Below, piece after piece: positions 27,482 to 38,523 of a DNA stretch of 64,000 nucleotides; the stretch's first letter is position 1; every line of letters starts with the position of its first letter. Source of the DNA: Oceanobacillus bengalensis (GTDB lineage Bacteria > Bacillota > Bacilli > Bacillales > Amphibacillaceae); contig NZ_RBZO01000005.1 in NCBI RefSeq assembly GCF_003628445.1, forward strand, positions 1 through 64,000. The letters are read 5' to 3'. A program made the position numbers and the translations under genes. The notes under the pieces were generated by a model. The model did no database searches and was not told the DNA's origin. It saw only the letters and a program-made list of their open reading frames with translations.

Positions 27482-28417
27482 CTATTTTTTTTCTAAAAAT
27501 CCTGCTAAATCTTGTAAAATCATTGAAAACTTTTCGTCTATTGTTTCCGGTGCGAGTTCATACCATGTTATATTCATTTTGTTTTTAAACCATGTGAACT
27601 GCCTTTTGGCAAACCTTCTGGAATTCCTTTTCAATAATTCGACCGATTCCTCTAGTGTTTGCTGATTTTTAAAATAAGGAATAAATTCTTTATACCCAAT
27701 CGCACGCATTGATTGGAAATGTTCATACCCTTGCTCATACAATGCCTTCACTTCCCCGAGTAGACCTTGTTCCATCATGTCGTCTACCCGCTCATTAATT
27801 CGTTTATAAAGAAGTTCCCTATCCATCTCTAATCCAACCAAAATAAGATTGTAAGGAGATTCCAATTGTTGCTCTTTCTGATATTCTGTCATCGTTATTC
27901 CAGTTGTTTCATAGATTTCCATTGCACGAATCACACGTCTATGATTATTTGGATGGATTTTATCTGCAGCTTGTGGATCAACCGCTTTTAGTTGATGATA
28001 AAGCGTAGTAATTCCTTCCTTTCTAACTTGAGCTTCTAGTTTTTTTGAAATGGATTCATCACGTTTTTGATTTGAAAAATTATAGTCATATAAAGCGGCC
28101 TGTATGTATAATCCACTCCCCCCAACAATAATGGGAAGTTTCCCACGTGATAAAATGTCATCAATGTATTTCTTAACATGCGCTTGGAAATCAGCCACAG
28201 AAAATTCCTCATCAGGCCTTCTAATGTCAATCATATGATGAGGAATCCCTTCTGTTTCTTCTTTTTTAATCTTGGCTGTCCCGATATTCATTTGTTTATA
28301 GACTTGCATGGAGTCGCCGCTTATTATTTCACCATTGAAGCGTTTAGCAATTTCAATGCTTAATTTCGTTTTTCCTACTGCAGTTGGACCCATAATTGCA
28401 ATTACGGTTTTGTTCAT
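27482..28417 (-). CDS. miaA: tRNA dimethylallyltransferase
   Basis: Adds a dimethylallyl group to N6 of A37 in tRNAs reading UNN codons; MiaB, encoded at 35.2 kb, then adds the 2-methylthio group. 311 residues. P-loop IMGPTAVGKTKLS at the N-terminus, the DSMQVYKQMNIGTAK motif, HHMIDIRRPDE, and VGGSGLYIQAALY. The C-terminal half carries RRFAKRQFTWF. Confidence 0.97.
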   Translation of the reverse strand: MNKTVIAIMGPTAVGKTKLSIEIAKRFNGEIISGDSMQVYKQMNIGTAKIKKEETEGIPHHMIDIRRPDEEFSVADFQAHVKKYIDDILSRGKLPIIVGGSGLYIQAALYDYNFSNQKRDESISKKLEAQVRKEGITTLYHQLKAVDPQAADKIHPNNHRRVIRAMEIYETTGITMTEYQKEQQLESPYNLILVGLEMDRELLYKRINERVDDMMEQGLLGEVKALYEQGYEHFQSMRAIGYKEFIPYFKNQQTLEESVELLKRNSRRFAKRQFTWFKNKMNITWYELAPETIDEKFSMILQDLAGFLEKK

Positions 28418-28441
28418 TAGTATTCCCCTAAAATATATAAA

Positions 28442-28906
28442 TTATTCATATGCACGATAGCTATTTAACATCCACACATGTTTCTCTAATTTCCCTTGAA
28501 TGGTAACTAAAAGGTCAACAGTTGGCTCATCATTATGCTTCTCAGCAAGCGGAATGCCATCCTTTTTAATCTCTGAAATAATCTGCTCAAAGTCTTTTAC
28601 TAACTGTTCAATAATTTCATTTTCCTTGTCATCCGCATTCGCTTCTGTGAGTGTTGTTTCTTTTAAATACTTCACCATCGTTGCAAGTGGTTTCCCGTCG
28701 ATTGCTAAAATACGCTCAGCAACTTCATCTAAATCACTAGCGAACATGTCATACATTTCTTCAAACTTCTCATGCAAGGTAAAGAAATGACGACCTTGAA
28801 CAAACCAATGATACCTGTGAAGCTTTACATACATAACAAAATAATTAGAGAGAAGTTGATTTAAAAAGTTAATTAATCTTTGGTTGTCTTGTACCAATTT
28901 ATACAC
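28442..28906 (-). CDS. dps: Dps/MrgA-type ferritin-like DNA-protection protein
   Basis: A 154-residue four-helix protein of the Dps family that oxidises and stores iron and often coats DNA. Ferroxidase-site residues are seen in LHRYHWFVQG and HEKFEEMYDMFASDLDEVAERI. The frame opens with GTG at 28906. An in-frame TTG three codons later (28897) follows GGGGTG at better spacing, so the true start is uncertain. No ATG start is available at the N-terminus. I see no clear PerR box. It sits 51 bases after mutL, an unusual place for dps. Confidence 0.9.
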   Translation of the reverse strand: MYKLVQDNQRLINFLNQLLSNYFVMYVKLHRYHWFVQGRHFFTLHEKFEEMYDMFASDLDEVAERILAIDGKPLATMVKYLKETTLTEANADDKENEIIEQLVKDFEQIISEIKKDGIPLAEKHNDEPTVDLLVTIQGKLEKHVWMLNSYRAYE

Positions 28907-28957
28907 CCCAGTCTTTTCTTTTAGCTTAACCTAGGGTGCAAAATTTATACTTGTTTG

Positions 28958-30808
28958 TTACATCACACGCTTAAACATCTTCTCTAACTCATACGTAGAA
29001 AAGTGTACAATAATTGGTCGGCCATGTGGACATGTGAATGGATCGGTTGTTGCACGTAAATCTTCCAATAACCGGAACATTTCTTCTTGATTTAAATAAT
29101 GGTTCGCTTTAATCGACCGTTTGCATGACATCAATATTGCCGCATCTTCACGGATTGACTCTACATCAATTTTTTCTTCCTGCATGATTTGCTCGACCAT
29201 CTCACGAATGACTTCCTCTTCAAATCCATTTGGAAACCAATTTGGATGGGAACGGATTACATACGTTTGATTACCGAATTTATCAAAGAATAAACCAACT
29301 TTCTCTAATTCTTCTTTATACTGTTCGATAAAAATTGATTCCTGTTTTGAAAAATCAAATGTCATTGGTATTAATAATTCTTGTGCCTCATTTATCGGCT
29401 TACCTAGTTTCACCTTGAAAAACTCATATTTTACACGTTCTTGGGCCGCATGCTGGTCAATCATATATAGCCCATTTTCATTCTGAGCTAATATATACGT
29501 TCCTTGTAGTTGACCAATCGGATACATGCTTGGTACTCGTTGCGTTCTAAGCTCTGGTGTTGCATCGATTGCCTCTTTTTCCGAGAATGCTTCCTCAACC
29601 CTTTGTTGTGCCTCATATCCGTTTGAAGGCTGTTCTGAAGGAGGAGTTGGAACGAAACGATTCTCCGTAGCATTTACTTCTTGTTCAACTAGTTGTTGTC
29701 TTTCAGAAGCAAGACGAGTGCTCGTTTCAGCAACTCGATTATTTACAGGATCAAAATCCATCATCTGCTGAAAGGATTTTTCTTTTGGTTTAGGTTTAGA
29801 TTGCTGTTCCATTTCTGGAATCAATGTTATTTCCCTGAACTTCGAACGAATTTGATTCTCAATTTCACCGTATAATTCTTTATCCTTGCTAAAACGTACT
29901 TCTAATTTGGTCGGATGCACATTTACATCAACTAGAATGGGATCCATATCAATATTAAGCACAACAATTGGCGAACGACCAATCGGTAGTAATGTATGGT
30001 ATCCACGAACAATTGACTGGATTAGTGGATTACTACGTATATAGCGACCATTAATGATCGTCGAAATATACGTACGTGACGCCCTTGTGACCTCTGGTTT
30101 AGCAATATAACCATGTACGGTAAAATCCAATGTCTCATGCTTAATCGGTAGCATCTTTCTTGCAACGTTCATTCCGTAAATAGATGAAATGACATGCAGT
30201 AGGTCACCACTACCAGAAGTACGAAATAATCCCTTTCCATTATGAATCGCCTCAAATCGAATCTCAGGATGAGAGAGGGCTAGACGGTTTAGCAAATCTG
30301 TAATATGTCCAAGCTCCGTATGGAGGCTTTTCATATATTTCAATCGTGCTGGTGTGTTATAAAACAAATCATCGATCGTAATCTCCGTTCCCTTACGTGC
30401 ATCACTTTTATTTTTCTCAACTACTTTTCCACCCTCTAGGCGAAGAAAGGTGCTAGCAGTGTCTCCTTCTGATGTTTTAACCGTTAATTTACTTACAGAG
30501 GCAATACTAGCCAACGCTTCCCCACGAAAGCCTAATGTTCTTACATGAAACAGATCATTTTCATCCTTGATTTTACTTGTAGCATGACGAAGGAAGGCGT
30601 GTTCTGCATCTTCTGCACTCATTCCATCCCCATCGTCTGACACCTTAATCTGTTGAAGACCAGCTTCTGTTAATTCAATTTTTATCCATGTGCTGTTTGC
30701 ATCGATACTATTTTCAACTAATTCCTTGACTACGGAGGCAGGTCGTTCCACTACTTCTCCAGCGGCAATTTTATTAGCCAATAATTCAGGCATTTGTATG
30801 ATCTTCAT
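28958..30808 (-). CDS. mutL: DNA mismatch repair protein MutL
   Basis: A 616-residue GHKL ATPase and endonuclease of mismatch repair. The N-terminal ATPase has [16 protein letters not shown] and HATSKI with [12 protein letters not shown] Glu/Gln-rich linker covers about residues 340-420. The C-terminal nuclease carries [12 protein letters not shown], the [10 protein letters not shown] segment and CPHGRPI, so this MutL should nick DNA itself, as expected in bacteria lacking MutH. It lies 22 bases after mutS, in one operon. Confidence 0.97.
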   Translation of the reverse strand: MKIIQMPELLANKIAAGEVVERPASVVKELVENSIDANSTWIKIELTEAGLQQIKVSDDGDGMSAEDAEHAFLRHATSKIKDENDLFHVRTLGFRGEALASIASVSKLTVKTSEGDTASTFLRLEGGKVVEKNKSDARKGTEITIDDLFYNTPARLKYMKSLHTELGHITDLLNRLALSHPEIRFEAIHNGKGLFRTSGSGDLLHVISSIYGMNVARKMLPIKHETLDFTVHGYIAKPEVTRASRTYISTIINGRYIRSNPLIQSIVRGYHTLLPIGRSPIVVLNIDMDPILVDVNVHPTKLEVRFSKDKELYGEIENQIRSKFREITLIPEMEQQSKPKPKEKSFQQMMDFDPVNNRVAETSTRLASERQQLVEQEVNATENRFVPTPPSEQPSNGYEAQQRVEEAFSEKEAIDATPELRTQRVPSMYPIGQLQGTYILAQNENGLYMIDQHAAQERVKYEFFKVKLGKPINEAQELLIPMTFDFSKQESIFIEQYKEELEKVGLFFDKFGNQTYVIRSHPNWFPNGFEEEVIREMVEQIMQEEKIDVESIREDAAILMSCKRSIKANHYLNQEEMFRLLEDLRATTDPFTCPHGRPIIVHFSTYELEKMFKRVM

Positions 30809-30830
30809 GCAAACATCTCCTTAAACATAC

Positions 30831-33440
30831 CTACTTTAATTTTTTCTGTAATTTGTATAATGCGTTCATCGCATCCATTGGGGTCATATCAAACAAGTCT
30901 AAATCGCTGAGTTCTTGTGCAACCATTTCGTGTGCTCCTGATTCTTTCTCATTTCGTGATGCCTTCGTGTTCACTATTTGGGCTTGTTCCTCTACGAAGA
31001 AAGATAATTGTCCAGCATCAATTTTTCCTACTGTTTGATCTTTAGTCATTTGCTCTTTCTTATTTCCAGACTCTAACTCCGTTAAAATCGTACTTGCTCT
31101 ATCGATAAGTGCTTCAGGTAGACTTGCTAATTTCGCTACTTGTATACCGTAACTCTTATCTGCTGCCCCTTCTTTCATCTGATGTAGAAAAACAACATTT
31201 CCTTCGTATTCTTCTGCACGAACATGAATATTTTTTAAGTGGGCTAATGTTTTTTCAAGTGACGTTAATTCATGGTAATGGGTTGAGAATAAAGTTTTCG
31301 CATGGATATTATTATGGATATACTCAACAATCGCTTGCGCTAAAGCCATTCCATCATACGTACTTGTCCCACGACCGATCTCATCTAATAAAATGAGACT
31401 TCGATCTGTTGCATTGGTAATCGCATGATTCGCTTCAAGCATCTCTACCATAAATGTACTCTGTCCAGACACTAGATCATCTGCAGCACCAATACGCGTG
31501 AAAATCTGGTCAAATATAATCAAATCAGCTTCATCACAGGGCACGAAACAACCCACTTGACCCATAATGACTGTCAATGCTAACTGACGCATATACGTGC
31601 TTTTACCAGACATATTTGGGCCTGTTATTAGTAATATGTTTTTCTCCTGGTCCAGTTCTACATCATTCGGAACAAAAGACCCATCTTTCATCACTTTTTC
31701 TACGACTGGATGACGTCCATTTTTTATATGCAACTTGTTTTTCACAAAACGAGGACGCTTATAATTATTAGACTCACTCACATGAGCAAATGCTTGTAGT
31801 ACATCAATATTACTAACAACATCTGCAAGGTGCTGAAGGTCGGGGATATATTCTTTAATCTGGTCACGAATGTAAACGAATAATTGATATTCCAGTTCAA
31901 TACTTTTATCTTCTGCTTCCAGGATTAATTGCTCTTTTTCTTTTAATTCAGGTGTGATAAATCGCTCTGCATTCGTTAACGTCTGCTTTCTTTCATATCT
32001 TCCTTCTGGTAAAAGATGTAGATTTGCCTTTGTCACTTCAATATAATAGCCAAATACACGGTTAAACCCAATCTTAAGTGATTTAATATTCGTATCTTGT
32101 TTTTCTTGTTTTTCTAATGCTGCAATCCACTGTTTCCCATTTCTTGATGCATCACGATACGTATCGAGTTGTTCATTATATCCATCTTTTATAATAGAAC
32201 CTTCTTTTATAGAAATAGGTGGGTCCTCTACGATACTTGATTGAAGTAGTTCTAGTAAATGTTCAGGGTAATTCAGTTCATTTGCTAAATGTTTTATTTG
32301 TTTATGATTAAACTGATTTAACACGGTTTTTAGTTCTGGAATTTTTTCAAGCGATTGTTTTAATTGGATTAAATCTCTTGCATTGACGTTACCAAATGCA
32401 ATTCTTCCAGCTAATCGTTCTAAATCATAGACAGATTTAAGCGTCTCACGGATCGAGTCTCTTTCCATAAATCCTTGATAAAAACCTTCTACAATGTCAT
32501 GCCTATTTTCAATCCGTGTTCTGTCCAATAGAGGCCGCTCTATCCACTTTTTTAACATTCTTGATCCCATAGCAGTCACCGTTTGGTCTAATACCCATAG
32601 AAGACTACCATGTTTCCCTTTTTTTATAATTGTTTCTGTTAATTCAAGATTTCTTTTCGAATACATATCAAGGGATAAATACTCATTTAATTCAATTACT
32701 TCTGCCTTCTGTAAATGATCAAGTGATCGTTTTTGTGTATGTTGGATATAGTTTAATAGACGACTAAATGCTTCCATTAGTCTTGTATCGTTATTAATGT
32801 TTTCGCTCAAATTACGATATTCAGCATTAAAGGTAACTTCATCCTGATACGATAATGTAACCTGCAGTCGATCACGAAGCTCCCTTTGTAAGTCTTCTGG
32901 TAATTCAGATGAAATTACGACTTCTTTAATCGGCTGGTTAAATAGTTCATGAATAACCGCATCCCAGCCTTGATTAATAAGAACAAGTCGATTTTCGCCA
33001 GTAGACAAGTCATTGTACACAATCACATTCGAACCGTCTGAAAAATGGGATAAACTAGCAATATAGTTATTCTCTCCGTCCTTCAACATATTACTTTCCA
33101 TCACCGTTCCGGGAGTAATAACCTGAATAACTTCTCTTTTCACAACACCTTTAGCCGTTTTTGGATCTTCTACTTGTTCACAAATTGCCACTTTGTAGCC
33201 TTTATCTATCAATAACCTTATATAATTATCAGCAGAATGATAAGGTACACCACACATCGGTATTCCTTCTGATTTTCCGTTGTTTCTCTTCGTTAATGTT
33301 ATTTCTAATTCTCTTGCCGCATGAACTGCATCATCATAAAACATTTCATAAAAATCCCCTAGTCGATAAAACAAAAAGGCATCTTGATGATTTGCTTTTA
33401 TTTTTAAATATTGCTCCATCATTGGTGTTTGCTTTGACAT
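30831..33440 (-). CDS. mutS: DNA mismatch recognition protein MutS
   Basis: An 869-residue MutS that binds mismatches and recruits MutL. The mismatch-probing Phe-x-Glu is in [11 protein letters not shown] near residue 27. Walker A is [13 protein letters not shown], Walker [14 protein letters not shown], and the signature [11 protein letters not shown]. The C-terminal region ends with the helix-turn-helix and beta-clamp-linked tail ([18 protein letters not shown]). GGAGG precedes the ATG. It heads mutS-mutL(-dps); a composite repeat fills the space upstream. Confidence 0.97.
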   Translation of the reverse strand: MSKQTPMMEQYLKIKANHQDAFLFYRLGDFYEMFYDDAVHAARELEITLTKRNNGKSEGIPMCGVPYHSADNYIRLLIDKGYKVAICEQVEDPKTAKGVVKREVIQVITPGTVMESNMLKDGENNYIASLSHFSDGSNVIVYNDLSTGENRLVLINQGWDAVIHELFNQPIKEVVISSELPEDLQRELRDRLQVTLSYQDEVTFNAEYRNLSENINNDTRLMEAFSRLLNYIQHTQKRSLDHLQKAEVIELNEYLSLDMYSKRNLELTETIIKKGKHGSLLWVLDQTVTAMGSRMLKKWIERPLLDRTRIENRHDIVEGFYQGFMERDSIRETLKSVYDLERLAGRIAFGNVNARDLIQLKQSLEKIPELKTVLNQFNHKQIKHLANELNYPEHLLELLQSSIVEDPPISIKEGSIIKDGYNEQLDTYRDASRNGKQWIAALEKQEKQDTNIKSLKIGFNRVFGYYIEVTKANLHLLPEGRYERKQTLTNAERFITPELKEKEQLILEAEDKSIELEYQLFVYIRDQIKEYIPDLQHLADVVSNIDVLQAFAHVSESNNYKRPRFVKNKLHIKNGRHPVVEKVMKDGSFVPNDVELDQEKNILLITGPNMSGKSTYMRQLALTVIMGQVGCFVPCDEADLIIFDQIFTRIGAADDLVSGQSTFMVEMLEANHAITNATDRSLILLDEIGRGTSTYDGMALAQAIVEYIHNNIHAKTLFSTHYHELTSLEKTLAHLKNIHVRAEEYEGNVVFLHQMKEGAADKSYGIQVAKLASLPEALIDRASTILTELESGNKKEQMTKDQTVGKIDAGQLSFFVEEQAQIVNTKASRNEKESGAHEMVAQELSDLDLFDMTPMDAMNALYKLQKKLK

Positions 33441-33554
33441 GATTAATCCTCCAAAAGCCCGTAATTTACTTATTTTATTATAGCATAAATCTACAAATTT
33501 CGTGCCCGACTAAAACAAGAGAAAATATTAACATCCCATTATTTAATTTCAAAA

Positions 33555-33927
33555 TTGATGTAAACTACGAACTTCTTTAATTCAGAGTTACCCTATAACA
33601 CGTCGTTCCGGAAAGACATCTGCTCTACTTTTATAAAACTAGAAATATACTGTTTTTTACAGAAAACAACGATCCGTAACGTGGTCATATGGACTATAAC
33701 CTCAAAAATATTTAGAGCAACTAACATAGCGTAGGCAGAATACGAAGACTCCTACGGGAATAGCACGTGTCCGAAGACCCCGCAGGAAGGACTTTTCTTC
33801 CGAGGAGGCTGAGGCCGTGCCCGTGGAAAGCGAAGTATTCTGCCGGAGCGAATGACAACACCTAACATTAATAAGTGTGAGCGAGAACTACACTATTCTG
33901 AATTAAATAGATCCGAAGTCTATGATA
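33555..33927. repeat. Composite structured repeat, copy C (inverted, partly decayed)
   Basis: The same composite as copies B, D and F but in the opposite orientation. The type 2 module is reduced to a remnant near 33600-33635 (CGTCGTTCCGGAAA). The type 1 module is complete, with closing stem GGCAGAATAC (33734-33743) and GTATTCTGCC (33835-33844). The ends carry TTTAATTCAG (left) and CTGAATTAAA (right). It lies between cotE and mutS. Confidence 0.78.
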
Positions 33928-33954
33928 ATTATGAAACAAACGATTTAAAAACAC

Positions 33955-33988
33955 CAAAAAAATACGAGAGAATTGAATTCTCCCGTAC
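33955..33988 (-). terminator. Rho-independent terminator of cotE
   Basis: TACGAGAGAATT pairs with AATTCTCCCGTA around a minimal loop, one mismatch. On the minus strand a run of seven T follows. Confidence 0.85.
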
Positions 33989-33992
33989 GAAG

Positions 33993-34559
33993 TTAGTCTT
34001 TCTTATTTAGAAAATCTGGTTTTACACCTTCCAACTCATCATCTGTCACTTTGTAGTCCCACGCATCATCATCGTCATCATCAAACGCATCTCTTTTCGG
34101 TTCAACTCTAACAAATACTTTTGTCTCTCCAATCACTTGCACAATAAATTCACGTTCAATCTCCACAACAATTTTATGACCATTGTTTGTAATTTTGCAC
34201 TCTAGACAATTTGGTTGTTGGATCACTTTAGCAAATACATCGTATTCATCACTTATTGTGTATTCATCCTTTACAGAAAGTGGAATCACATCCGTATACG
34301 TTACTCGCTCTGTTACCACCTCTGTTTTGGTATTGTCATTATACGAATACCACACATTAATATCATAGCTACCATGTATTTCAACTGTATCTTCTGATTT
34401 CTTCTTCGCATTATATAAATGGTTGATTACCCAACACCCTAAAATACTTGATGGCCTGTGAGATGGTGCGATTGAATGAGAGTCTTGCGTGAATTTGCGA
34501 CCTTTTCCACATACTGCTTTTGTAATGATTTCTCTATATTCTTTATCAAGAAAAGTCAT
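33993..34559 (-). CDS. cotE: Outer spore coat morphogenetic protein CotE
   Basis: A 188-residue coat-assembly protein, made in the mother cell, that organises the outer spore coat. It matches the family throughout: [57 protein letters not shown] and [11 protein letters not shown]. It ends in the typical acidic tail ([19 protein letters not shown]). The start is ATG 34559 behind AGGAGGT; the frame extends upstream without support. Gene order mutS-cotE-ricA-miaB matches B. subtilis. A sigma-E-like -10 (CATAAACT) lies near 34591-34598, weakly supported. Confidence 0.94.
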   Translation of the reverse strand: MTFLDKEYREIITKAVCGKGRKFTQDSHSIAPSHRPSSILGCWVINHLYNAKKKSEDTVEIHGSYDINVWYSYNDNTKTEVVTERVTYTDVIPLSVKDEYTISDEYDVFAKVIQQPNCLECKITNNGHKIVVEIEREFIVQVIGETKVFVRVEPKRDAFDDDDDDAWDYKVTDDELEGVKPDFLNKKD

Positions 34560-34685
34560 AATTACTTTTACCTCCTCTTTTTTCATTGTCAGTTTATGCA
34601 AGACAAACACCTAAAGTGCATAGCTTGATGAATGAAAAAGAAAAAGGAACACGCAGAAAGGCTATTAATCAATATTTAAAGGCTT

Positions 34686-34727
34686 AAAAAAGAACCAGAC
34701 AGTATTGTTTCATTGTCTGGTTCTTCT
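34686..34727 (-). terminator. Rho-independent terminator of ricA
   Basis: AAGAACCAGACA and TGTCTGGTTCTT form a perfect 12-bp stem; T-run on the minus strand. Confidence 0.92.
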
Positions 34728-34729
34728 TC

Positions 34730-35164
34730 TTAGTGTGCGCAGCCTGAGCCTGCTTTGTTCTTAGCTTTTGAACCTGTTTCACCTGATAGTATGTCGCCAC
34801 CAGTTGATTCTATAATATTATTGGTTAGTTCTCTTGATATAGTTCCAGAAACAAGCTGTAAAACTTCATTTACAAGCACTTGAATTTCCTTGAATTCTTG
34901 TACAACTGGAATATCATCAATTTCATTTTGTAGTCGATTAATTTCTTCATCCACTTTTTTTAACGCTTCTTGTTTGCCATATGCTTGAAAGTTAACTGCT
35001 TGTTTTTGTAATGTTTTTATCTTCTGGATTAACTTCTGAACTTTTTGGTTTTCATTAATCTTTGCTTCTACTTGTTTGAAGCGTTCAATTTCCTCTGTAT
35101 TTGTCAACATTTCAGCAATTTTTTTTGCTTCATCTAATACCTGTTTACGTGTATATTCCGCCAT
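34730..35164 (-). CDS. ricA: RicA (YmcA), RNase Y-associated regulator
   Basis: A 144-residue helical YlbF/YmcA-family protein. In B. subtilis RicA, RicF and RicT form a complex that binds Fe-S clusters and directs RNase Y in mRNA maturation, affecting competence, biofilm formation and sporulation. Seen here are the helical core (QKVQKLIQKIKTLQKQAVNFQAYGKQEALKKV), STGGDILSGETGSKAK and a Cys-containing tail (GSGCAH). It begins 1 base after the miaB stop, so translation is probably coupled. The target RNase Y gene rny lies at 38.6 kb. Confidence 0.93.
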   Translation of the reverse strand: MAEYTRKQVLDEAKKIAEMLTNTEEIERFKQVEAKINENQKVQKLIQKIKTLQKQAVNFQAYGKQEALKKVDEEINRLQNEIDDIPVVQEFKEIQVLVNEVLQLVSGTISRELTNNIIESTGGDILSGETGSKAKNKAGSGCAH

Positions 35165-35165
35165 G

Positions 35166-36734
35166 TTAGTTCACCTCTACTGTTTTTTCAACCATTATGC
35201 CATCTAAGGACCATGTTTTTGCTTCCGTTATTTCGACATCTACAATTTTGCCAACTGCTGATTTAGGACCTTTAAAGTTTACTAATTTGTTCTTTTCCGT
35301 GTATCCAGCTAATACATCAGGGTCTTTTTTACTTTCGCCTTCAACTAGGACTTTTACTACCTTGCCTTTATATTTTTTCATAGACTCTGCTGCCTGCTTA
35401 TTAACAAGCTCGTTTAAACGATATAACCGTTGTTTCTTCACTTCTTCTGGAACATCATCTTTTTTTCTTGCAGCAGGTGTTCCTTCCCGAGGTGAGTAAA
35501 TAAATGTATACGCTGCCTCAAAGCCTACTTCTTCAACAAGTGTCATTGTTTCTTCAAATTGTTCCTCGGTTTCATTTGGGAAACCAACAATAATATCTGT
35601 TGTTAGCGTAGCATTTGGAATCGCTTTTCTTATTTTACCGACTAACTCTAGATAATCTTCTCTCGTATATTTACGATTCATTTTCTTCAGTACTTCACTG
35701 CTTCCGGATTGAACTGGTAAATGAATATGATCAAGAAGATTTCCACCTTGAGCTAGTACTTCAATTAAATGATCATCAAAGTCTCTTGGATGTGATGTTG
35801 TGAAACGGACTCTTGGAATATCAATTTTATGAATATCATTCATTAGATCACCAAGCGTATATTCCAAATCCTCAAAATCTTTACCGTATGCATTTACATT
35901 TTGTCCAAGTAATGTAACTTCTTGGTAACCATCAGCAACCAGTCTACGAACTTCCCCGATAATATCTTCTGGTCTACGGCTTCGTTCCTTCCCACGGGTC
36001 ATTGGAACAATACAATACGTACAGAACTTATCACAACCATACATAATATTAACCCATGCTTTTATTTTGCCCTTACGTACTTTTGGAAGGTTCTCAATAA
36101 TGTCCCCTTCTTTTGACCATACTTCAACAACTTGTTCTTTATTAAACATTGCACCTTTAACAAGTTGTGGAAGGCGATGGATATTATGTGTTCCAAATAC
36201 TAAATCAATATGTGGATGTTTTTCCATGATACGATTAACAACCGACTCTTCTTGTGACATACAGCCACAAACTCCAAGAATAACATCTGGTTTTTCTAAT
36301 TTAAGCGGTTTTAAATGACCAATTTCACCAAATACTTTGTTTTCTGCATTTTCACGAATGGCACAAGTATTTAATAAAATAATATCGGCTTCATTTGTAT
36401 CAGACGTAGATTCATAGCCCATTTCACTTAATATACCAGCCATTACCTCTGTATCATGTTCATTCATCTGGCAGCCATATGTACGAATCAAAAATTTCTT
36501 CCCTTTTCCAATCGCCTGCATATCTTCTGGAATGGAAAAATCATAATGAAATTTCACTTCTTCTTTATAACGCTTTCTTGCTTTCTTTATGTCCGGTGCT
36601 TGATTTGTACTGAAATATTTAGCTATCATTTCATCACTAGATGTACTTTTTATGCGATTTATATTATCTTTATTTGTGTTGCCAGGGTCTACTTGGATAA
36701 TTTGAGCTTGTTCTTTACGCTGTTCTTCGTTCAT
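35166..36734 (-). CDS. miaB: tRNA methylthiotransferase MiaB
   Basis: A radical-SAM enzyme that converts i6A37 to ms2i6A37 in tRNA. 522 residues: the N-terminal UPF0004 domain with cluster cysteines ([32 protein letters not shown]), the radical-SAM motif [15 protein letters not shown], and a C-terminal TRAM domain ([24 protein letters not shown]). The extended N-terminus of about 65 residues is usual in Bacillus. AAGGAG precedes the ATG. The kbl-tdh genes found upstream in B. subtilis are missing here. Confidence 0.96.
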   Translation of the reverse strand: MNEEQRKEQAQIIQVDPGNTNKDNINRIKSTSSDEMIAKYFSTNQAPDIKKARKRYKEEVKFHYDFSIPEDMQAIGKGKKFLIRTYGCQMNEHDTEVMAGILSEMGYESTSDTNEADIILLNTCAIRENAENKVFGEIGHLKPLKLEKPDVILGVCGCMSQEESVVNRIMEKHPHIDLVFGTHNIHRLPQLVKGAMFNKEQVVEVWSKEGDIIENLPKVRKGKIKAWVNIMYGCDKFCTYCIVPMTRGKERSRRPEDIIGEVRRLVADGYQEVTLLGQNVNAYGKDFEDLEYTLGDLMNDIHKIDIPRVRFTTSHPRDFDDHLIEVLAQGGNLLDHIHLPVQSGSSEVLKKMNRKYTREDYLELVGKIRKAIPNATLTTDIIVGFPNETEEQFEETMTLVEEVGFEAAYTFIYSPREGTPAARKKDDVPEEVKKQRLYRLNELVNKQAAESMKKYKGKVVKVLVEGESKKDPDVLAGYTEKNKLVNFKGPKSAVGKIVDVEITEAKTWSLDGIMVEKTVEVN

Positions 36735-36835
36735 TGATAAACTCCTTTCTAAACGATTATCTATGTATAACAGATTACAATATTATAGTATAACTCCTAA
36801 TCTTAAATTTAACAATAATTCTTACAGTACGCAAA

Positions 36836-36861
36836 TAAAAACCTTCCCCAAAAGGAAGGCT
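36836..36861 (-). terminator. Terminator of spoVS
   Basis: CCTTCC and GGAAGG stem with a 6-base loop; on the minus strand TTTTTATTT follows. Confidence 0.78.
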
Positions 36862-36878
36862 ACAAGAATAATATCATT

Positions 36879-37139
36879 TTATCTAGGTTCAATAATCAAT
36901 TTGATTGCAGTTCTCTCTTCATTATCAATCATTATATCTGTAAAAGCTGGAATACAAATTAAATCTACCCCACTTGGTGCTACAAATCCTCTAGCAATAG
37001 CTACAGCTTTAACCGCTTGGTTCAATGCCCCCGCGCCAATTGCCTGAATCTCCGCTGTACCACGTTCACGTAAAACATTCGCAAGTGCACCCGCTACTGA
37101 ATTTGGACTTGATTTTGCTGAAACTTTTAATACATCCAT
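36879..37139 (-). CDS. spoVS: Stage V sporulation protein S
   Basis: An 86-residue protein, almost invariant across Bacillus (VLKVSAKSSPNSVAGALA, AIGAGALNQAVKAVAIARG, IDNEERTAIKLIIEPR). It has an Alba-like fold and affects early and late sporulation. The start is ATG 37139 (MDVLKVSAKS) after AAGGAGG; the ATG six codons upstream overlaps that site. Confidence 0.96.
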   Translation of the reverse strand: MDVLKVSAKSSPNSVAGALANVLRERGTAEIQAIGAGALNQAVKAVAIARGFVAPSGVDLICIPAFTDIMIDNEERTAIKLIIEPR

Positions 37140-37182
37140 TACTAGTACCTCCTTCATTTACTAATGTAGTTCTATTGCTACT

Positions 37183-37213
37183 ATATTCTTAGAAGGTTAA
37201 GCTTATTCCCTAT
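37183..37213 (-). promoter_or_regulatory. Possible sigma-H promoter of spoVS
   Basis: On the minus strand ATAGGGAAT (complement of 37205-37213) resembles the sigma-H -35 element. GAAT at 37085+100 (complement of 37185-37188) fits the -10 core at slightly long spacing. spoVS is sigma-H dependent in B. subtilis. The match is imperfect. Confidence 0.35.
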
Positions 37214-37244
37214 AATAATTACTTATTTAAGAGATTCTAGGTAT

Positions 37245-38042
37245 TCAACTAAAAAATGGATGGTCGTCATTAATTAAGATCCGTTCGACTTTTGTTGCTT
37301 TTCCACTATTATTATCAATTGTAACTAAAAATCCGCTCAGCTGCGTTCTACCATCTTTCACCACTTCAAATCGAACAGGTAAACTTGTCAAAAAACGTTT
37401 AATAACGGATTCTCTATCTACACCTAAAATACCATCGTATGGACCTGTCATACCAACATCTGTAATATACGCAGTACCATCTGGAAGGATTCTGTCATCC
37501 GCTGTCTGTGTGTGGGTATGCGTTCCTACAACCGCGCTTACTCTCCCGTTAACATACCATGCAAGCGCCTGTTTTTCACTCGTTGCTTCTGCATGAAAAT
37601 CAACAAAAATGATATTCGTGCGTTTCTTCGCTAATTCAATAAGCTCATCTACTTTTGTAAATGGATCATCGATTGCAGGTAAAAATGTACGACCTTGAAG
37701 GTTAATAACTGCTACTTCAATACCATTTACATTTAAAAAGACAATCCCTTTTCCTGGTGTGCCCTCAGGATAGTTCGCTGGACGAATCATATATTTGGCA
37801 TCATCAATAAACTCAAAAATTTCTTTTTTATCCCACGTGTGATTCCCCATTGTAATAACTTGGGAGCCCCATTCTAGAAATTGCTTATATATTTTTTCTG
37901 TTATCCCTTTTCCAGCCGCAGCATTTTCTCCATTAATAATGGTGACATTTGGGCGATACTTTTCTTTTAACTTTGGCAAATATTCTTTTACCATATCTCT
38001 ACCTGGAGAACCTACAACATCGCCAATAAATAATATTTTCAT
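37245..38042 (-). CDS. ymdB: YmdB cyclic-nucleotide phosphodiesterase
   Basis: A 265-residue calcineurin-like metallophosphodiesterase acting on 2',3'-cyclic nucleotides in vitro; in B. subtilis it influences biofilm formation and sporulation decisions. Metal-binding motifs are FIGDVVGSPGRD, INGENAAAGKG, TMGNHTWD and GTHTHTQTADDRIL. The start is ATG 38042, seven bases after AGGATG; a TTG two codons upstream is less likely. It lies between rny and spoVS as in B. subtilis. Confidence 0.95.
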   Translation of the reverse strand: MKILFIGDVVGSPGRDMVKEYLPKLKEKYRPNVTIINGENAAAGKGITEKIYKQFLEWGSQVITMGNHTWDKKEIFEFIDDAKYMIRPANYPEGTPGKGIVFLNVNGIEVAVINLQGRTFLPAIDDPFTKVDELIELAKKRTNIIFVDFHAEATSEKQALAWYVNGRVSAVVGTHTHTQTADDRILPDGTAYITDVGMTGPYDGILGVDRESVIKRFLTSLPVRFEVVKDGRTQLSGFLVTIDNNSGKATKVERILINDDHPFFS

Positions 38043-38155
38043 TTTCAATCATCCTATCTATTATTTCACTTTTTCTTTTTGGCTATTTTCGAGAAGATTG
38101 GAGCTACGTTTATTCGTCCCACCTACCTAAAAATTTGTTGTTTTTATCGTAATAT

Positions 38156-38523
38156 GTATAAAATGCGAAGAAAGTGCTTTGTTGATTTCCGCTCCGGGCA
38201 GCCAGTACGCTTTCCGCGGGCACGGCCTCAGCCTCCTCGCGGAAAAACCGCCGCTGCGGGGTCTTCGGACACGTGCTTTTCCCGCAGGAGTCGACTGGCT
38301 GCCCTCCGCTCCAATCAACCACATACTAGTAATAATATTATTAGTAAGTCGAATAGCACAAACCTAGTGGAGGCAATACACGTAGACTTCTGCGGGAGGA
38401 TAGGCCTAGGTGAGACTGCGTAGTGCGTTAGCACGGAGGAGGCTCACCAGCCGCCCGCGAAAAGCGAAGTGTATTGCCGGAACGGCGGAAGAACATTATC
38501 TCAAATTACTTCGCATTTTATAC
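38156..38523. repeat. Composite structured repeat, copy D (best preserved)
   Basis: Perfect 15-bp terminal inverted repeats (GTATAAAATGCGAAG at 38156-38170, its complement at 38509-38523). The left module is type 1, with stems GTTGATT (38181-38187)/AATCAAC (38313-38319) and GGGCAGCCAGT (38196-38206)/ACTGGCTGCCC (38294-38304). The right module is type 2, with stem GGCAATACAC (38372-38381)/GTGTATTGCC (38469-38478). It lies between rny and ymdB. Reading frames inside look fortuitous. Confidence 0.92.
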
